From Leisingera sp. S132 (GTDB lineage Bacteria > Pseudomonadota > Alphaproteobacteria > Rhodobacterales > Rhodobacteraceae), in assembly GCF_025144465.1 (NCBI RefSeq), contig NZ_CP083553.1, positions 1 through 64,000 on the forward strand: DNA of 64,000 nt, read 5' to 3'. The notes beneath the pieces were generated by a model. The model was not told the origin of the DNA. It worked only from the letters and a program-made list of their open reading frames with translations, and did no database searches. The position numbers were made by a program, and so were the translations under genes. Positions 45,216 to 53,015 of this stretch are shown piece after piece (within the stretch, counting starts at the first letter, position 1; every line of letters starts with the position of its first letter).

Positions 45216-45467
45216 TTATCCGAATTTCAGTTTTGCTGCGACGATCACCAGAACGGCTGTCACTGCACAGATATTTGCAACGATCAGCGGCCAGTCGCCG
45301 ACCATAAGCCCGTAAGCCAGCCATAGCGACACCGTGGCCAGGAACATCAGGTTCGAGGGCAGCGACAGGCCGGAAGTGTCGCGGGAGGCCCAAGCTTTGT
45401 AGGCTTGGGGGATCCAGCAAACGGTACCGAGGAAAGCCGCCAGATAGCCGATGTAGGGAGCGATCAT
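45216..45467 (-). CDS. SemiSWEET-type PQ-loop transporter
   Basis: A small inner-membrane protein of 83 residues with three transmembrane helices and a PQ motif (CWIPQAYKAW) near residues 17-26. This is the SemiSWEET layout; such half-transporters dimerise and move sugars. Here it sits between the two saccharopine-pathway genes, overlapping the upstream one by 4 bp, so an amino acid-related substrate is conceivable. ATG 45467 gives the usual family length, whereas a longer in-frame reading adds 14 non-homologous residues. Confidence 0.82.
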   Translation of the reverse strand: MIAPYIGYLAAFLGTVCWIPQAYKAWASRDTSGLSLPSNLMFLATVSLWLAYGLMVGDWPLIVANICAVTAVLVIVAAKLKFG

Positions 45468-46516
45468 TCCGGCAAATGCTCCAGGAAGGTGGATTTTGCC
45501 CGACCCCAAACGCCGCTTTCCAGATCGGTCAGCGTCAGCAGCGAGGGCAGCAGCTGCGCGGCGTAATCCTCGGAGCTTTCCACCGGCAGCATCGACGGCA
45601 GGTTGTCGATCGCCATCACGTCCAGCACCGGGTTTTCGGCGACGCGCAAGGCGGGGGCTTCCCAGGTGGTTGCGCGGTCATAAACCGGCACCGGGTTGTA
45701 GTCGCTGTCCGGGTCGCAGGCGACATCGCCGATGGCGGTAAGCTTGCGGTCCGCTGCCAATGCTTCACGTGGGACAAATACCGGGGTGCCTGGGCGTGCG
45801 AAGATGCAATTGAGGAACAAGTCATGGGCCAGGATCTCCGGGAACGGGCCGCCGCTGGCGGTTTCGGCCATGTCCCATTTGGTGACGGCGACTCCCATAG
45901 CCTCGCAGAGGTCGGCAGCACCGGTGCCGACCCGGCCAAGCGCGCCGATCACGATTGCGGTGGGGCGGTCCTTGTTCAAAGCGTCGAGCTCTGCACCGAG
46001 GTCTGCCAGCAAGGCATCCTTGCCGCCATAGACGCCAACCGGGCCGCACAGTTCGCCGCGCTGCTGCGCCGCCCAGGCTTTCAGTGTCACCGCCGCGCCG
46101 GCATAGCCCGCCCAGTAGCCAAATGCGGCCACCCGGCGGCCGGTCTCGTCGACCAGGTATTCCAGATCATAAAGCGTGCCGCCGCCGGCCTTGAACCGCT
46201 CCAGCAAAGCCTTGCCGGAGTGCTGGCCCTTAAAGGCATGGCCGAACATGATGTGGCGGTGCGGCAGCGGGGTGCCATCCTCGGGCAATTCCTTGAGGCC
46301 GAAGATGATCGCGTCCGCAGGCGCCTGCGGCCAGGAGTTCTCCGCCGCAATCTCGCAGCCCGCATCGGCATAGCCCTGCAGCGGGATTGCCCGGACAGAG
46401 CTTGCTTCGACCGTGACCTTGATGCCCGCGGCCAGCAGCGCTTTGGCCCCTTCGGGGGTCAGGCCCACCCGGTCTTCGTTGGGGCGCTGCTCGGCCCGTA
46501 CCCACAGATGCGTCAT
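45464..46516 (-). CDS. Saccharopine dehydrogenase (lysine-forming)-like
   Basis: A 350-residue protein with an alanine dehydrogenase/PNT-like N-terminal half (MTHLWVRAEQRPNEDRVGLTP) and a Rossmann part with GALGRVGTGAADLCEAMG. It resembles fungal Lys1 and the lysine-ketoglutarate reductase side of the pathway, joining lysine and 2-oxoglutarate to saccharopine. ATG 46516 is preferred because AAGGA lies 7 nt upstream; two ATG/TTG alternatives lie just before. It follows the GST gene by 11 bp. Confidence 0.88.
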   Translation of the reverse strand: MTHLWVRAEQRPNEDRVGLTPEGAKALLAAGIKVTVEASSVRAIPLQGYADAGCEIAAENSWPQAPADAIIFGLKELPEDGTPLPHRHIMFGHAFKGQHSGKALLERFKAGGGTLYDLEYLVDETGRRVAAFGYWAGYAGAAVTLKAWAAQQRGELCGPVGVYGGKDALLADLGAELDALNKDRPTAIVIGALGRVGTGAADLCEAMGVAVTKWDMAETASGGPFPEILAHDLFLNCIFARPGTPVFVPREALAADRKLTAIGDVACDPDSDYNPVPVYDRATTWEAPALRVAENPVLDVMAIDNLPSMLPVESSEDYAAQLLPSLLTLTDLESGVWGRAKSTFLEHLPE

Positions 46517-46527
46517 TGACATGTCCT

Positions 46528-47142
46528 TCAAAGCATTCCCTTGGCATGGACCGCGCGCACGGATGCGCGCTGTTCCATTGCCGTCATGAAGTTCCGGATT
46601 TTCGGGAAGTCTGCCACGTTCACCCCGTCACCTTCCAGCCATGTGCAAACCACGTAAAGGTAGCAGTCGGCGAGGCTGACCTCTTCCCCCAGCACAAATG
46701 GCCCGCGCAGGCCAAACTGGCTGATGTATTCGCAGGAGGCCGCCATGGTTTGCGGCACCATCTTCTGCATGTCCTTCCAACTGGTCCGCTCCTGGGCCCA
46801 ACGGGCGCCGCGCAGGCGGTGGGCGTGGTTCACATGCATGGTGGAGGCGAGGTAGAACATCACCTCGCGCATCCGGGCCAGCAGCACCGGGTCCTGCGGG
46901 CGCAAGCCCGCGTCCGGTGCCATGTCGGCGATGTACTCCAGCAGCGCGCCGGTTTCGGTCAGGATACCGCCCTCAACCGCCAGTGCCGGCACACGCCCCT
47001 TGGGATTGATCTGGGCATAGGCCGCGCCGGTCTGTTCCTTGGCGGCAAAGTCGATCTTCACCGCTTCATAGCCGAGCCCGGCTTCCTCAAGCGCGATGGC
47101 GACGGCCACCGAAATGGTGTTGGGGGCATAGTAAAGCTGCAT
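46528..47142 (-). CDS. Glutathione S-transferase family protein
   Basis: A 204-residue cytosolic protein. An N-terminal thioredoxin-fold domain (MQLYYAPNTISVAVAIALEEAGL, then NPKGRVPAL and ETGALLEYI) precedes a helical C-terminal domain. The residue after YYAPNT is a Ser rather than Cys. ATG 47142 has GGGAGGG 6 nt upstream. It is in the operon with the saccharopine genes, but its substrate is unknown; a detoxifying role during lysine breakdown is speculative. Confidence 0.88.
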   Translation of the reverse strand: MQLYYAPNTISVAVAIALEEAGLGYEAVKIDFAAKEQTGAAYAQINPKGRVPALAVEGGILTETGALLEYIADMAPDAGLRPQDPVLLARMREVMFYLASTMHVNHAHRLRGARWAQERTSWKDMQKMVPQTMAASCEYISQFGLRGPFVLGEEVSLADCYLYVVCTWLEGDGVNVADFPKIRNFMTAMEQRASVRAVHAKGML

Positions 47143-47163
47143 GTCGTCCCTCCCGTTCATGTC

Positions 47164-47814
47164 TCAGAGATGTGTCTGGGCAAAATGCCGGTCCGGCGCT
47201 TCCAGATGCGGCACCGCATTGAACAAAACCGGGCTCCAGTGGCCGCCAATGGGGAACAGCCGGTGCATGGAGGTGTTCATCACCGCCAGCGCTATCCGCG
47301 CCATCCCCGCGGTGTCCAGCCCCATCGCCTGCCGCAGCGCCATCGAGATCAGTCCGCCGGAGGTTACCACCAACGCCGGGCCGTCGCCTGCGGAGATCTC
47401 CTCCAGCGCCTGCCGGGTGCGGGTTTCGAAGTGCTCCCAGGTTTCATAAGGCTGGGCGATCTTCCCGTTCGCCCAGGCGGCAAAGACCTTTGGCAGATGC
47501 TCGACAAATCCTTCGCGCTCCTCGGGGATCGGCAGCCCGTGCTGATCGCGCATTGCCTCGGCGAGTGTAAAGTACTCCATCTCGTTCAGCCGTGCATCCT
47601 GCACTGGATCCGCAAACCCCATCGAGGCGGCGGTTTCGATATGCCGCGTGAGCGTGCCGCAATAGACGCGCGGATGATTGCTGCCGCTGGCCCGCAGGTG
47701 GTCTCCCAGCCAGGCCGCCTGCTGGTGGCCCAGATCGCTGAGCCGGTCATAGCTTTTCTCGTCGCGGGCCTGGGTGTTGGCCTGGCCGTGGCGGATCAGC
47801 GTGATGTGGGACAT
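47164..47814 (-). CDS. Histidine phosphatase family protein
   Basis: A 216-residue phosphoglycerate mutase-like phosphatase. The catalytic RHG motif is at about 8-10 (LIRHGQANTQ), the second histidine region in VTSGGLISMALRQAMGL and the phosphate-binding Arg in LTRHIETAA. It acts on phosphorylated small molecules or proteins. First gene of the minus-strand run that ends with the saccharopine genes (21 bp to the GST gene); whether it is part of the pathway is not known. Divergent from the hydrolase at 47959. Confidence 0.88.
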   Translation of the reverse strand: MSHITLIRHGQANTQARDEKSYDRLSDLGHQQAAWLGDHLRASGSNHPRVYCGTLTRHIETAASMGFADPVQDARLNEMEYFTLAEAMRDQHGLPIPEEREGFVEHLPKVFAAWANGKIAQPYETWEHFETRTRQALEEISAGDGPALVVTSGGLISMALRQAMGLDTAGMARIALAVMNTSMHRLFPIGGHWSPVLFNAVPHLEAPDRHFAQTHL

Positions 47815-47958
47815 GTACAGGCGGCTCCGTTGTTACCGGGGGAGTCTTAGGGGAGCTTGCAGGCGGAGGAAAGGGCGGGCTTGGCGCTGCTCGGATCAAA
47901 TTCGTTGAGGGCCGCGGGAACATGGCGCAATGTGCCTCTGTCAGTTTGGAGACCCGCC

Positions 47959-49158
47959 ATGCCCCTCGACCCTCAGCGATTTCTCGGTGACTTGCACAAG
48001 CTGCGCTGCTTTGGTGCATCAGGCGTGGGCAAGGGGGTTGTGCGGCAGGCCTATTCGAATGCCGACATTGCGGCGCGCAAATGGCTGGCTGAACGTTTCA
48101 AGGATGCCGGATTAGAGCCGTATCTCGACCCTCTCGGCAATCTGTTCGGGCTGGCCGGGGAAAATAGCCTGCTGGTCGGTTCCCACAGCGACAGCCAGCC
48201 AGAGGGCGGCTGGCTGGATGGAGCGCTGGGCGTGATCGCCGGGCTGGAGATTGCGAGGGCGGCAAAGGAGGCCGGGGGTCCACCCATTTCCTGCGTCAGT
48301 TTCCAGGATGAGGAGGGCCGGTTCGGAGTGCTGACCGGCTCTGACGTGTGGAGCGGCAAGCTGGCACTTGAAGAGGCGGACGGGTTCGCCGACGATCATG
48401 GCAATACGCTTGCGAACATGCGCAGCACGATGGCGGACCTGGCCAGCGATTTCCTGCCGCATGACAGGTTCAGCGGCTTTCTGGAAATGCATATCGAGCA
48501 GGGGCCTTATCTGGAGGAAACCGGCCTGGGGATCGGGGTGGTGACGGATATCGTCGGCATCCGGGACATGCGGATCAGTTTTGAGGGTCGGCAGAACCAC
48601 GCAGGCACTACGCCGATGCACCTGCGCCGGGACGTGTTCCAGGCGCTGTCTGATTTCAACACGGCTCTAAACAGCCGCTTTGCAAATGTGGTCACGCCCG
48701 CAACGGTCTGGACCATCGGCCATGTGGCGCTGCATCCCAATGCATCTTCCATAGTGCCGGGGCGGGTGGAGTTCTCCTTGCAATGGCGGGATGCGGATGC
48801 AGATCGGCTGGCACGGATGGAGGCCATCATCAGGGAAACTGTGCAAGAGATTGCTGCGGGTCACGGTGTGGCGGCGCAGCTTGGCCCCGTTACGGGCATA
48901 GAACCGGCGGCTATGGATGCGCGGTTTCAGGCGGAGCTGGCGGCTGCCGCGGAGGCGCTGGCACCGGGAAAATGGCAGAAAATGCCCTCCGGAGCGCTGC
49001 ATGATGCGGCCAATCTGGCAACCGTAATGCCTGCCGGGATGCTGTTTGTTCCCTCGATCGGCGGTATCAGCCATGCCTTTGACGAAGATACCGGCGAGGC
49101 GGATCTGGTGCTGGGTCTGCAAGTGCTGAACCGCGCTGCCTGCGCCCTGGCCGGGTGA
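47959..49158 (+). CDS. M20 family Zn-dependent hydrolase (hydantoinase/carbamoylase type)
   Basis: A 399-residue amidohydrolase. The di-zinc site residues lie in [24 protein letters not shown] and the catalytic [11 protein letters not shown] motif, which is typical of allantoate amidohydrolase, N-carbamoyl amino acid hydrolase and beta-ureidopropionase. The exact substrate cannot be told apart by eye. GGAG 8 nt upstream supports ATG 47959; an in-frame reading 34 codons longer is not needed. A GC-rich hairpin (49211-49228) lies at the end, before the converging WGR gene. Confidence 0.88.
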   Translation: MPLDPQRFLGDLHKLRCFGASGVGKGVVRQAYSNADIAARKWLAERFKDAGLEPYLDPLGNLFGLAGENSLLVGSHSDSQPEGGWLDGALGVIAGLEIARAAKEAGGPPISCVSFQDEEGRFGVLTGSDVWSGKLALEEADGFADDHGNTLANMRSTMADLASDFLPHDRFSGFLEMHIEQGPYLEETGLGIGVVTDIVGIRDMRISFEGRQNHAGTTPMHLRRDVFQALSDFNTALNSRFANVVTPATVWTIGHVALHPNASSIVPGRVEFSLQWRDADADRLARMEAIIRETVQEIAAGHGVAAQLGPVTGIEPAAMDARFQAELAAAAEALAPGKWQKMPSGALHDAANLATVMPAGMLFVPSIGGISHAFDEDTGEADLVLGLQVLNRAACALAG

Positions 49159-49231
49159 ACTCCCGCCTGTTCCCGGACCTCCTGCCGGAGGCCCGTCACA
49201 GTTGGGCCGGGCGCCGCTGGTGCGGCGCGGG

Positions 49232-49459
49232 TCAGGCCCGGCCGTAGCCGCGCTTGATCATCCGGTTGCGGTGCCTGTCGGCGGCCAGCGAGGCCTCGCG
49301 CAGGTTGGCGTAGATATTGATTACACTTTGCCCGTTGCCGCCGGCCACACCCCATTCCCGCAGCACGGAGACTTCGGAGAACAGGTTCATCGCCAGCTCA
49401 ATGCGGTAGAACCGCGACGGGCGCGAAGGAGCTTGGCGGTAGAGCAGACAGGTGGCCAT
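49232..49459 (-). CDS. Small WGR domain protein
   Basis: A 75-residue protein containing a single WGR-type domain (FYRIELAMNLFSEVSVLREWG and a conserved YxxRxxxxxxAxxxxNRMIKRGYG-like end). WGR domains bind nucleic acid in PARP and MolR-type proteins, but stand-alone bacterial copies are not characterised. The start is not supported by a clear RBS. It converges with the hydrolase gene and is 41 bp downstream of the MAPEG gene. Confidence 0.82.
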   Translation of the reverse strand: MATCLLYRQAPSRPSRFYRIELAMNLFSEVSVLREWGVAGGNGQSVINIYANLREASLAADRHRNRMIKRGYGRA

Positions 49460-49500
49460 GGGCTGATTCTATGCCAAGTGATTCGCACGGGCAAGAAACT

Positions 49501-49899
49501 CTATGCTGCGCCCAGCAGCGTGAGGCCCAGAAGCACAGAAGACAGCGCCGCCACCGCGAAGGCCAGCGTGCGCAGGATCGGGATGCCGATGGTGTAGATG
49601 ACATAATGCGCTGCCATGCCGAGGAAAAAGGTGAGGCCCAGGCTGTCGGGCTGGTCTTCCAGGGGCAGAACCAGCATCGCCAGAACGGAAAGCGGCGCAA
49701 AGGCGGCAAACAGTTCCACGCCGACGATATGCGCCCGGTGCGCGCGCTGTGCCCAGAGTGATTGCGGCAGGTCGCTGGGGCCCGGATTGGCCATGGCGCC
49801 CATCAGCCCGCGGACCATGACCCGGTCCAGGATATAGGGAAGCCAGGCTAGTGACACCCAAAGCCCGGAAAGGGCGGTAAAATACTGCAGCTGCGTCAT
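49501..49899 (-). CDS. MAPEG family membrane protein
   Basis: A 132-residue protein with four hydrophobic helices. The ALSGLWVSLAWLPYIL start, the RAHRAHIVGVELFAAFAPL segment and the short loops fit the MAPEG superfamily of membrane glutathione-related enzymes. Its reaction is unknown. AAGGAG 7 nt upstream supports the ATG at 49899. It lies between the WGR gene and the response regulator on the same strand. Confidence 0.85.
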   Translation of the reverse strand: MTQLQYFTALSGLWVSLAWLPYILDRVMVRGLMGAMANPGPSDLPQSLWAQRAHRAHIVGVELFAAFAPLSVLAMLVLPLEDQPDSLGLTFFLGMAAHYVIYTIGIPILRTLAFAVAALSSVLLGLTLLGAA

Positions 49900-49965
49900 C
49901 TTTCGCTCCTTTTGTCTCTCAAATGGAGCGTAGTGCAGACCGGCGGCTTTTCTAGCTGAACAGGG

Positions 49966-50670
49966 TCATGTCCAGTCTACATCTCCCAGAAAAATATAGC
50001 CTGCGCCATAGATGGTCTTGATCAGCCTCGGGTTCTTGGGGTCTTCGCGCAGCTTGGTGCGCAGGCGCGAAATGCGCACGTCCATCGCCCGGTCGAAGCT
50101 GTCGCCGGCCGCGCCGCCAAGCATCTCCTGCATCTGGGCGCGGGAAATCAGCCGCTTGGGGCTGTCCAGAAACAGCCGCAGCACCTCGCCTTCGGCGTGG
50201 GAAAAAGGGGTCTCGGTGCCCTCGGCATCCTCAAGTGCATAGCGGTCGAAATGAGCAGTCCAGCCGGCGAAATGTGCGGTGTTGCTGGCAGAGGACGCCG
50301 TTCGCGGGCCTGCGCGCAGCCGCGCACGGACCCGGGCCACCACCTCTGCCGGATCGAAGGGCTTGGTGATGTAATCATCGGCGCCAAGCTCCAGACCGGT
50401 CACCCGGTCCTGCACCTGCGCCCGGCCGGAAATGATGATGACCGCCGCCCCCTGTTCCAGCGCTAGCCGGTGCACCAGCGCCAAACCGTCGGTATCCGGC
50501 AATGAAAGGTCCACCAGGCAAACGTCCGGCGTCACCCGGTTCAAGGCTGCTTCGAATTCACGCGCGCGGGCGAAGCTTTGGGTGCGAAAGCCTGCGTCCT
50601 CCAGTGTTTCGGTCAGGATCTGCCGGATTTCCGGCTCGTCATCCAATATGGTGACCAAAGGGGATGTCAT
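49966..50670 (-). CDS. OmpR-family response regulator
   Basis: A 234-residue DNA-binding regulator. The receiver domain (about 1-120) has the phospho-acceptor Asp in VCLVDLSLPDTDG, and the C-terminal winged-helix domain (about 135-230) includes SRAQMQEMLGGAAGDSFDRAMDVRISRLRTKL. Its start overlaps the upstream hybrid kinase stop by 4 bp, so the kinase is the likely partner. Target genes are not visible here. Confidence 0.93.
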   Translation of the reverse strand: MTSPLVTILDDEPEIRQILTETLEDAGFRTQSFARAREFEAALNRVTPDVCLVDLSLPDTDGLALVHRLALEQGAAVIIISGRAQVQDRVTGLELGADDYITKPFDPAEVVARVRARLRAGPRTASSASNTAHFAGWTAHFDRYALEDAEGTETPFSHAEGEVLRLFLDSPKRLISRAQMQEMLGGAAGDSFDRAMDVRISRLRTKLREDPKNPRLIKTIYGAGYIFLGDVDWT

Positions 50671-52568
50671 GCGGCGGGCTCCGGTTGGATAAGCTCAGAC
50701 AGCTGGTGAATGGTGAAAGGTTTGCGCAAAACCGGACCGCATTTCAATGCCTTGCGGAACAGCGGATCGCTGACAGGCAGGGAGGTCATCAGGATGCAGG
50801 GGAGACCGGACCCGTCCAGCCGCAAGGCCAGATCAACACCGGTTGCACTGCCCTCCAGCATGATGTCCGACAGCACCAGTGCAATGTCCGGGAGGTCAGC
50901 AGTCAGTGCGCAGGCTTCGTCTACACTCGCGGCTTCTATCACCGAATAGCCAAGATCGATCAGCATGTCGCGGAAGGCTGCCCGCAGGTCCTCGCTGTCC
51001 TCCACCAGCAGCGCCATGCCTCCGCCCGCATCCGGGGCCGGGCGGTAGGGCAGGCGCAGGGTGATCGCGGCGCCGGAAATGCCATTGCCAATGCGCATGT
51101 CGCCGCCAGCCAGCTTGGCCATGTCGTAGACCATCGGCAGGCCAAGTCCGGAGCCTTCGCTGCCCTTGGTGGTGAAAAACGGATTGAGCGCCTTTTCCAG
51201 CGCTTCCGGTGAAAAGCCGGGCCCGGTGTCGGTGACGGTGATTTCGACCCAGGTCTGGCCGACGGCATGGGCGCTGACGGTGATCTGGCCGGACGTGCCG
51301 CAGGCGTCGCGGGCGTTCAGGATCAGGTTCAACAGCGCGTCCTGCAGCTTGCCCGCGTCCAGCAGCAGTGACTGATCCGGCAAGTTGTCGAGAATACTCA
51401 GCCCCACACCCAGCGGCAGCGACGGTGACGCCAGCACTTTCAGCTCATCGAGGAGCGCGTGCATGTCGGTGGCCTGGGGGCGTAGGGTTCGCTGGCTGGT
51501 CATTTCGGCAATCCGGTTTAACAGCCGCCCGCCCCGCCGCGCTGCAGACAAGGTGCCTTGCACCAGATCGCCCGCCTCGCCGCCCAGTCCCATTTTCTCC
51601 AGCTTGCCCTGCATGCCCAGGATGATGGTCAGAAGGTTGGAGAAATCATGCGCAAGGCCGCTGGTCATCTGCGCGGCCATCTCGCGGCGCCGCGCCTGCT
51701 GCAGCGCCACCCGGGCCTGGGTTTCTTCGGTCACATCCATCGACAGGATATAGACACCGCCCTGCTGGTCCGGGGTGAAGGCCACCCTGATCCGGCGGCT
51801 GCCGTGGCTTTCTGTAAACTCGAACACCGGGCTGCCGCCCTTGTAGGCGGCCAGCAGATGCGGCTCAATCCGCTCAAATGCGGCCTCGCCCAATGCGTCT
51901 GAGATATGCATGCCCAGGATATCCGACGGGCGGCCCGGAAACACGGCGCTGAGGCGGCGGTTGGTATAGGTATAATACCCGTCGGCATCCACATGGGCGA
52001 TATGGGCGGGCATCATTTCCGTTGTCAGGCGGGTGCGGCCCTCGATTTCTGTCAGCTGGCGCTTGGTCTCTTCCAGCGCGGTGTTAGCTGCCTCCAGCTG
52101 CCGGTTGGCGGCGGACAGCTCCTCGGTATGGGCAATCAGCTTCTCCGACAGTTCTTCTGAGCGGGACCGCAGCAACTGCTCGGCACGTTTGGCGCGGGTG
52201 ATGTCCGTATAGACCGTGACCCACCCGCCCTGCGGCAGTGGCGAGCCTTCGATCGAGATCATCTGCCCGTTGGGCCGCTCGCGTTCCAGGTAATGCGGCA
52301 CGAAATTCAGTGCCTGCTCAACCCGGCTTTGAACGATGTCCTCGATATCGCTTTCCGGCGCGTATTCCCCGGCTTCGGCAAGGAAGCGGATGGTTTCGGC
52401 AAAAGAGGCGCCGGGCTCGACCAGGTGGTCAGGCAGATTGAACATTTCCTGAAAGCGTCGGTTGCTGACCGCCAGCCGCAGGTCGTTGTCATAGATCGAC
52501 AGCGCCTGGGCGATCAGATTCAGCCCGGCGGTCGTCATGGCGGCGTGTTGTTTGCTTGTCCGGTTCAT
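50667..52568 (-). CDS. PAS-domain hybrid sensor histidine kinase
   Basis: A 633-residue kinase without transmembrane helices, so probably cytosolic. Two PAS-type sensor regions (about 15-130 and 185-290, flanking a coiled coil) are followed by the phospho-acceptor His in GLAHDFSNLLTIILG, an HATPase domain (NLILNARDACG; TDTGPGFSPE) and a C-terminal receiver (about 515-630; LLVEDSEDLRAAF, phospho-acceptor Asp in LVLSDIMLEGS). GGGGAG lies 5 nt upstream. It overlaps the response regulator gene by 4 bp. The signal is unknown. Confidence 0.92.
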   Translation of the reverse strand: MNRTSKQHAAMTTAGLNLIAQALSIYDNDLRLAVSNRRFQEMFNLPDHLVEPGASFAETIRFLAEAGEYAPESDIEDIVQSRVEQALNFVPHYLERERPNGQMISIEGSPLPQGGWVTVYTDITRAKRAEQLLRSRSEELSEKLIAHTEELSAANRQLEAANTALEETKRQLTEIEGRTRLTTEMMPAHIAHVDADGYYTYTNRRLSAVFPGRPSDILGMHISDALGEAAFERIEPHLLAAYKGGSPVFEFTESHGSRRIRVAFTPDQQGGVYILSMDVTEETQARVALQQARRREMAAQMTSGLAHDFSNLLTIILGMQGKLEKMGLGGEAGDLVQGTLSAARRGGRLLNRIAEMTSQRTLRPQATDMHALLDELKVLASPSLPLGVGLSILDNLPDQSLLLDAGKLQDALLNLILNARDACGTSGQITVSAHAVGQTWVEITVTDTGPGFSPEALEKALNPFFTTKGSEGSGLGLPMVYDMAKLAGGDMRIGNGISGAAITLRLPYRPAPDAGGGMALLVEDSEDLRAAFRDMLIDLGYSVIEAASVDEACALTADLPDIALVLSDIMLEGSATGVDLALRLDGSGLPCILMTSLPVSDPLFRKALKCGPVLRKPFTIHQLSELIQPEPAA

Positions 52569-53015
52569 GGTTCTCCCCGGATCATGGCTAGCACCGGGGC
52601 GGGTTCAGGGCAAATTGGCATTCAGCCGCGGGGGCCGAGAGACATTTAAGTCACGGCGCATGATCTCCTTCTGGTTGCCGGGCGGCTGAGGACAGCTCTT
52701 TTGTCGGCAAGCTTGCTGGCCCGAATGTTTCAGAAGGCGCTCAATTATTGGCGATTCGAAACATGACTTTTTGTTCGTATCCCGCGCCTAGGGTGCGCGG
52801 TTGGTTAATCTGCGGCGTAAGGATTTGCTTGAGAGGAGGCCGATCCGCTCGTGTAGCTGTCTTAAAAACAAGGGAATTTGGGCTGTTACAATTCGTAAGA
52901 TTTGGGAAAACATCAGGAAAAAGTTGACGGGCTACTCTGCCGCTGTCCCTAATCGGGGCCAGAGCCGCGAGCAGCGGCCAGTCCGGCAGTAACGCCGGAA
53001 AGGGAGGAGAGAAAG
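52569..53015. other. 447-bp divergent intergenic region
   Basis: Holds the promoters of the hybrid kinase (-) and the acyl-CoA ligase operon (+). Visible elements are an inverted repeat ATGTTTC (52725-52731) and GAAACAT (52758-52764), sharing its arms with the palindrome at 31555-31574; a TTGACG (52923-52928) that could be a -35 box with a poor -10; and a GGGAGGAGAG ribosome site at 53002-53011. No gene is convincing here. Confidence 0.6.

Noticed and set aside
49211-49228. GCGCCGC-TGGT-GCGGCGC hairpin as a terminator
   Set aside because: The stem is perfect but there is no T-run on either strand; noted only as a GC-rich hairpin between convergent genes.
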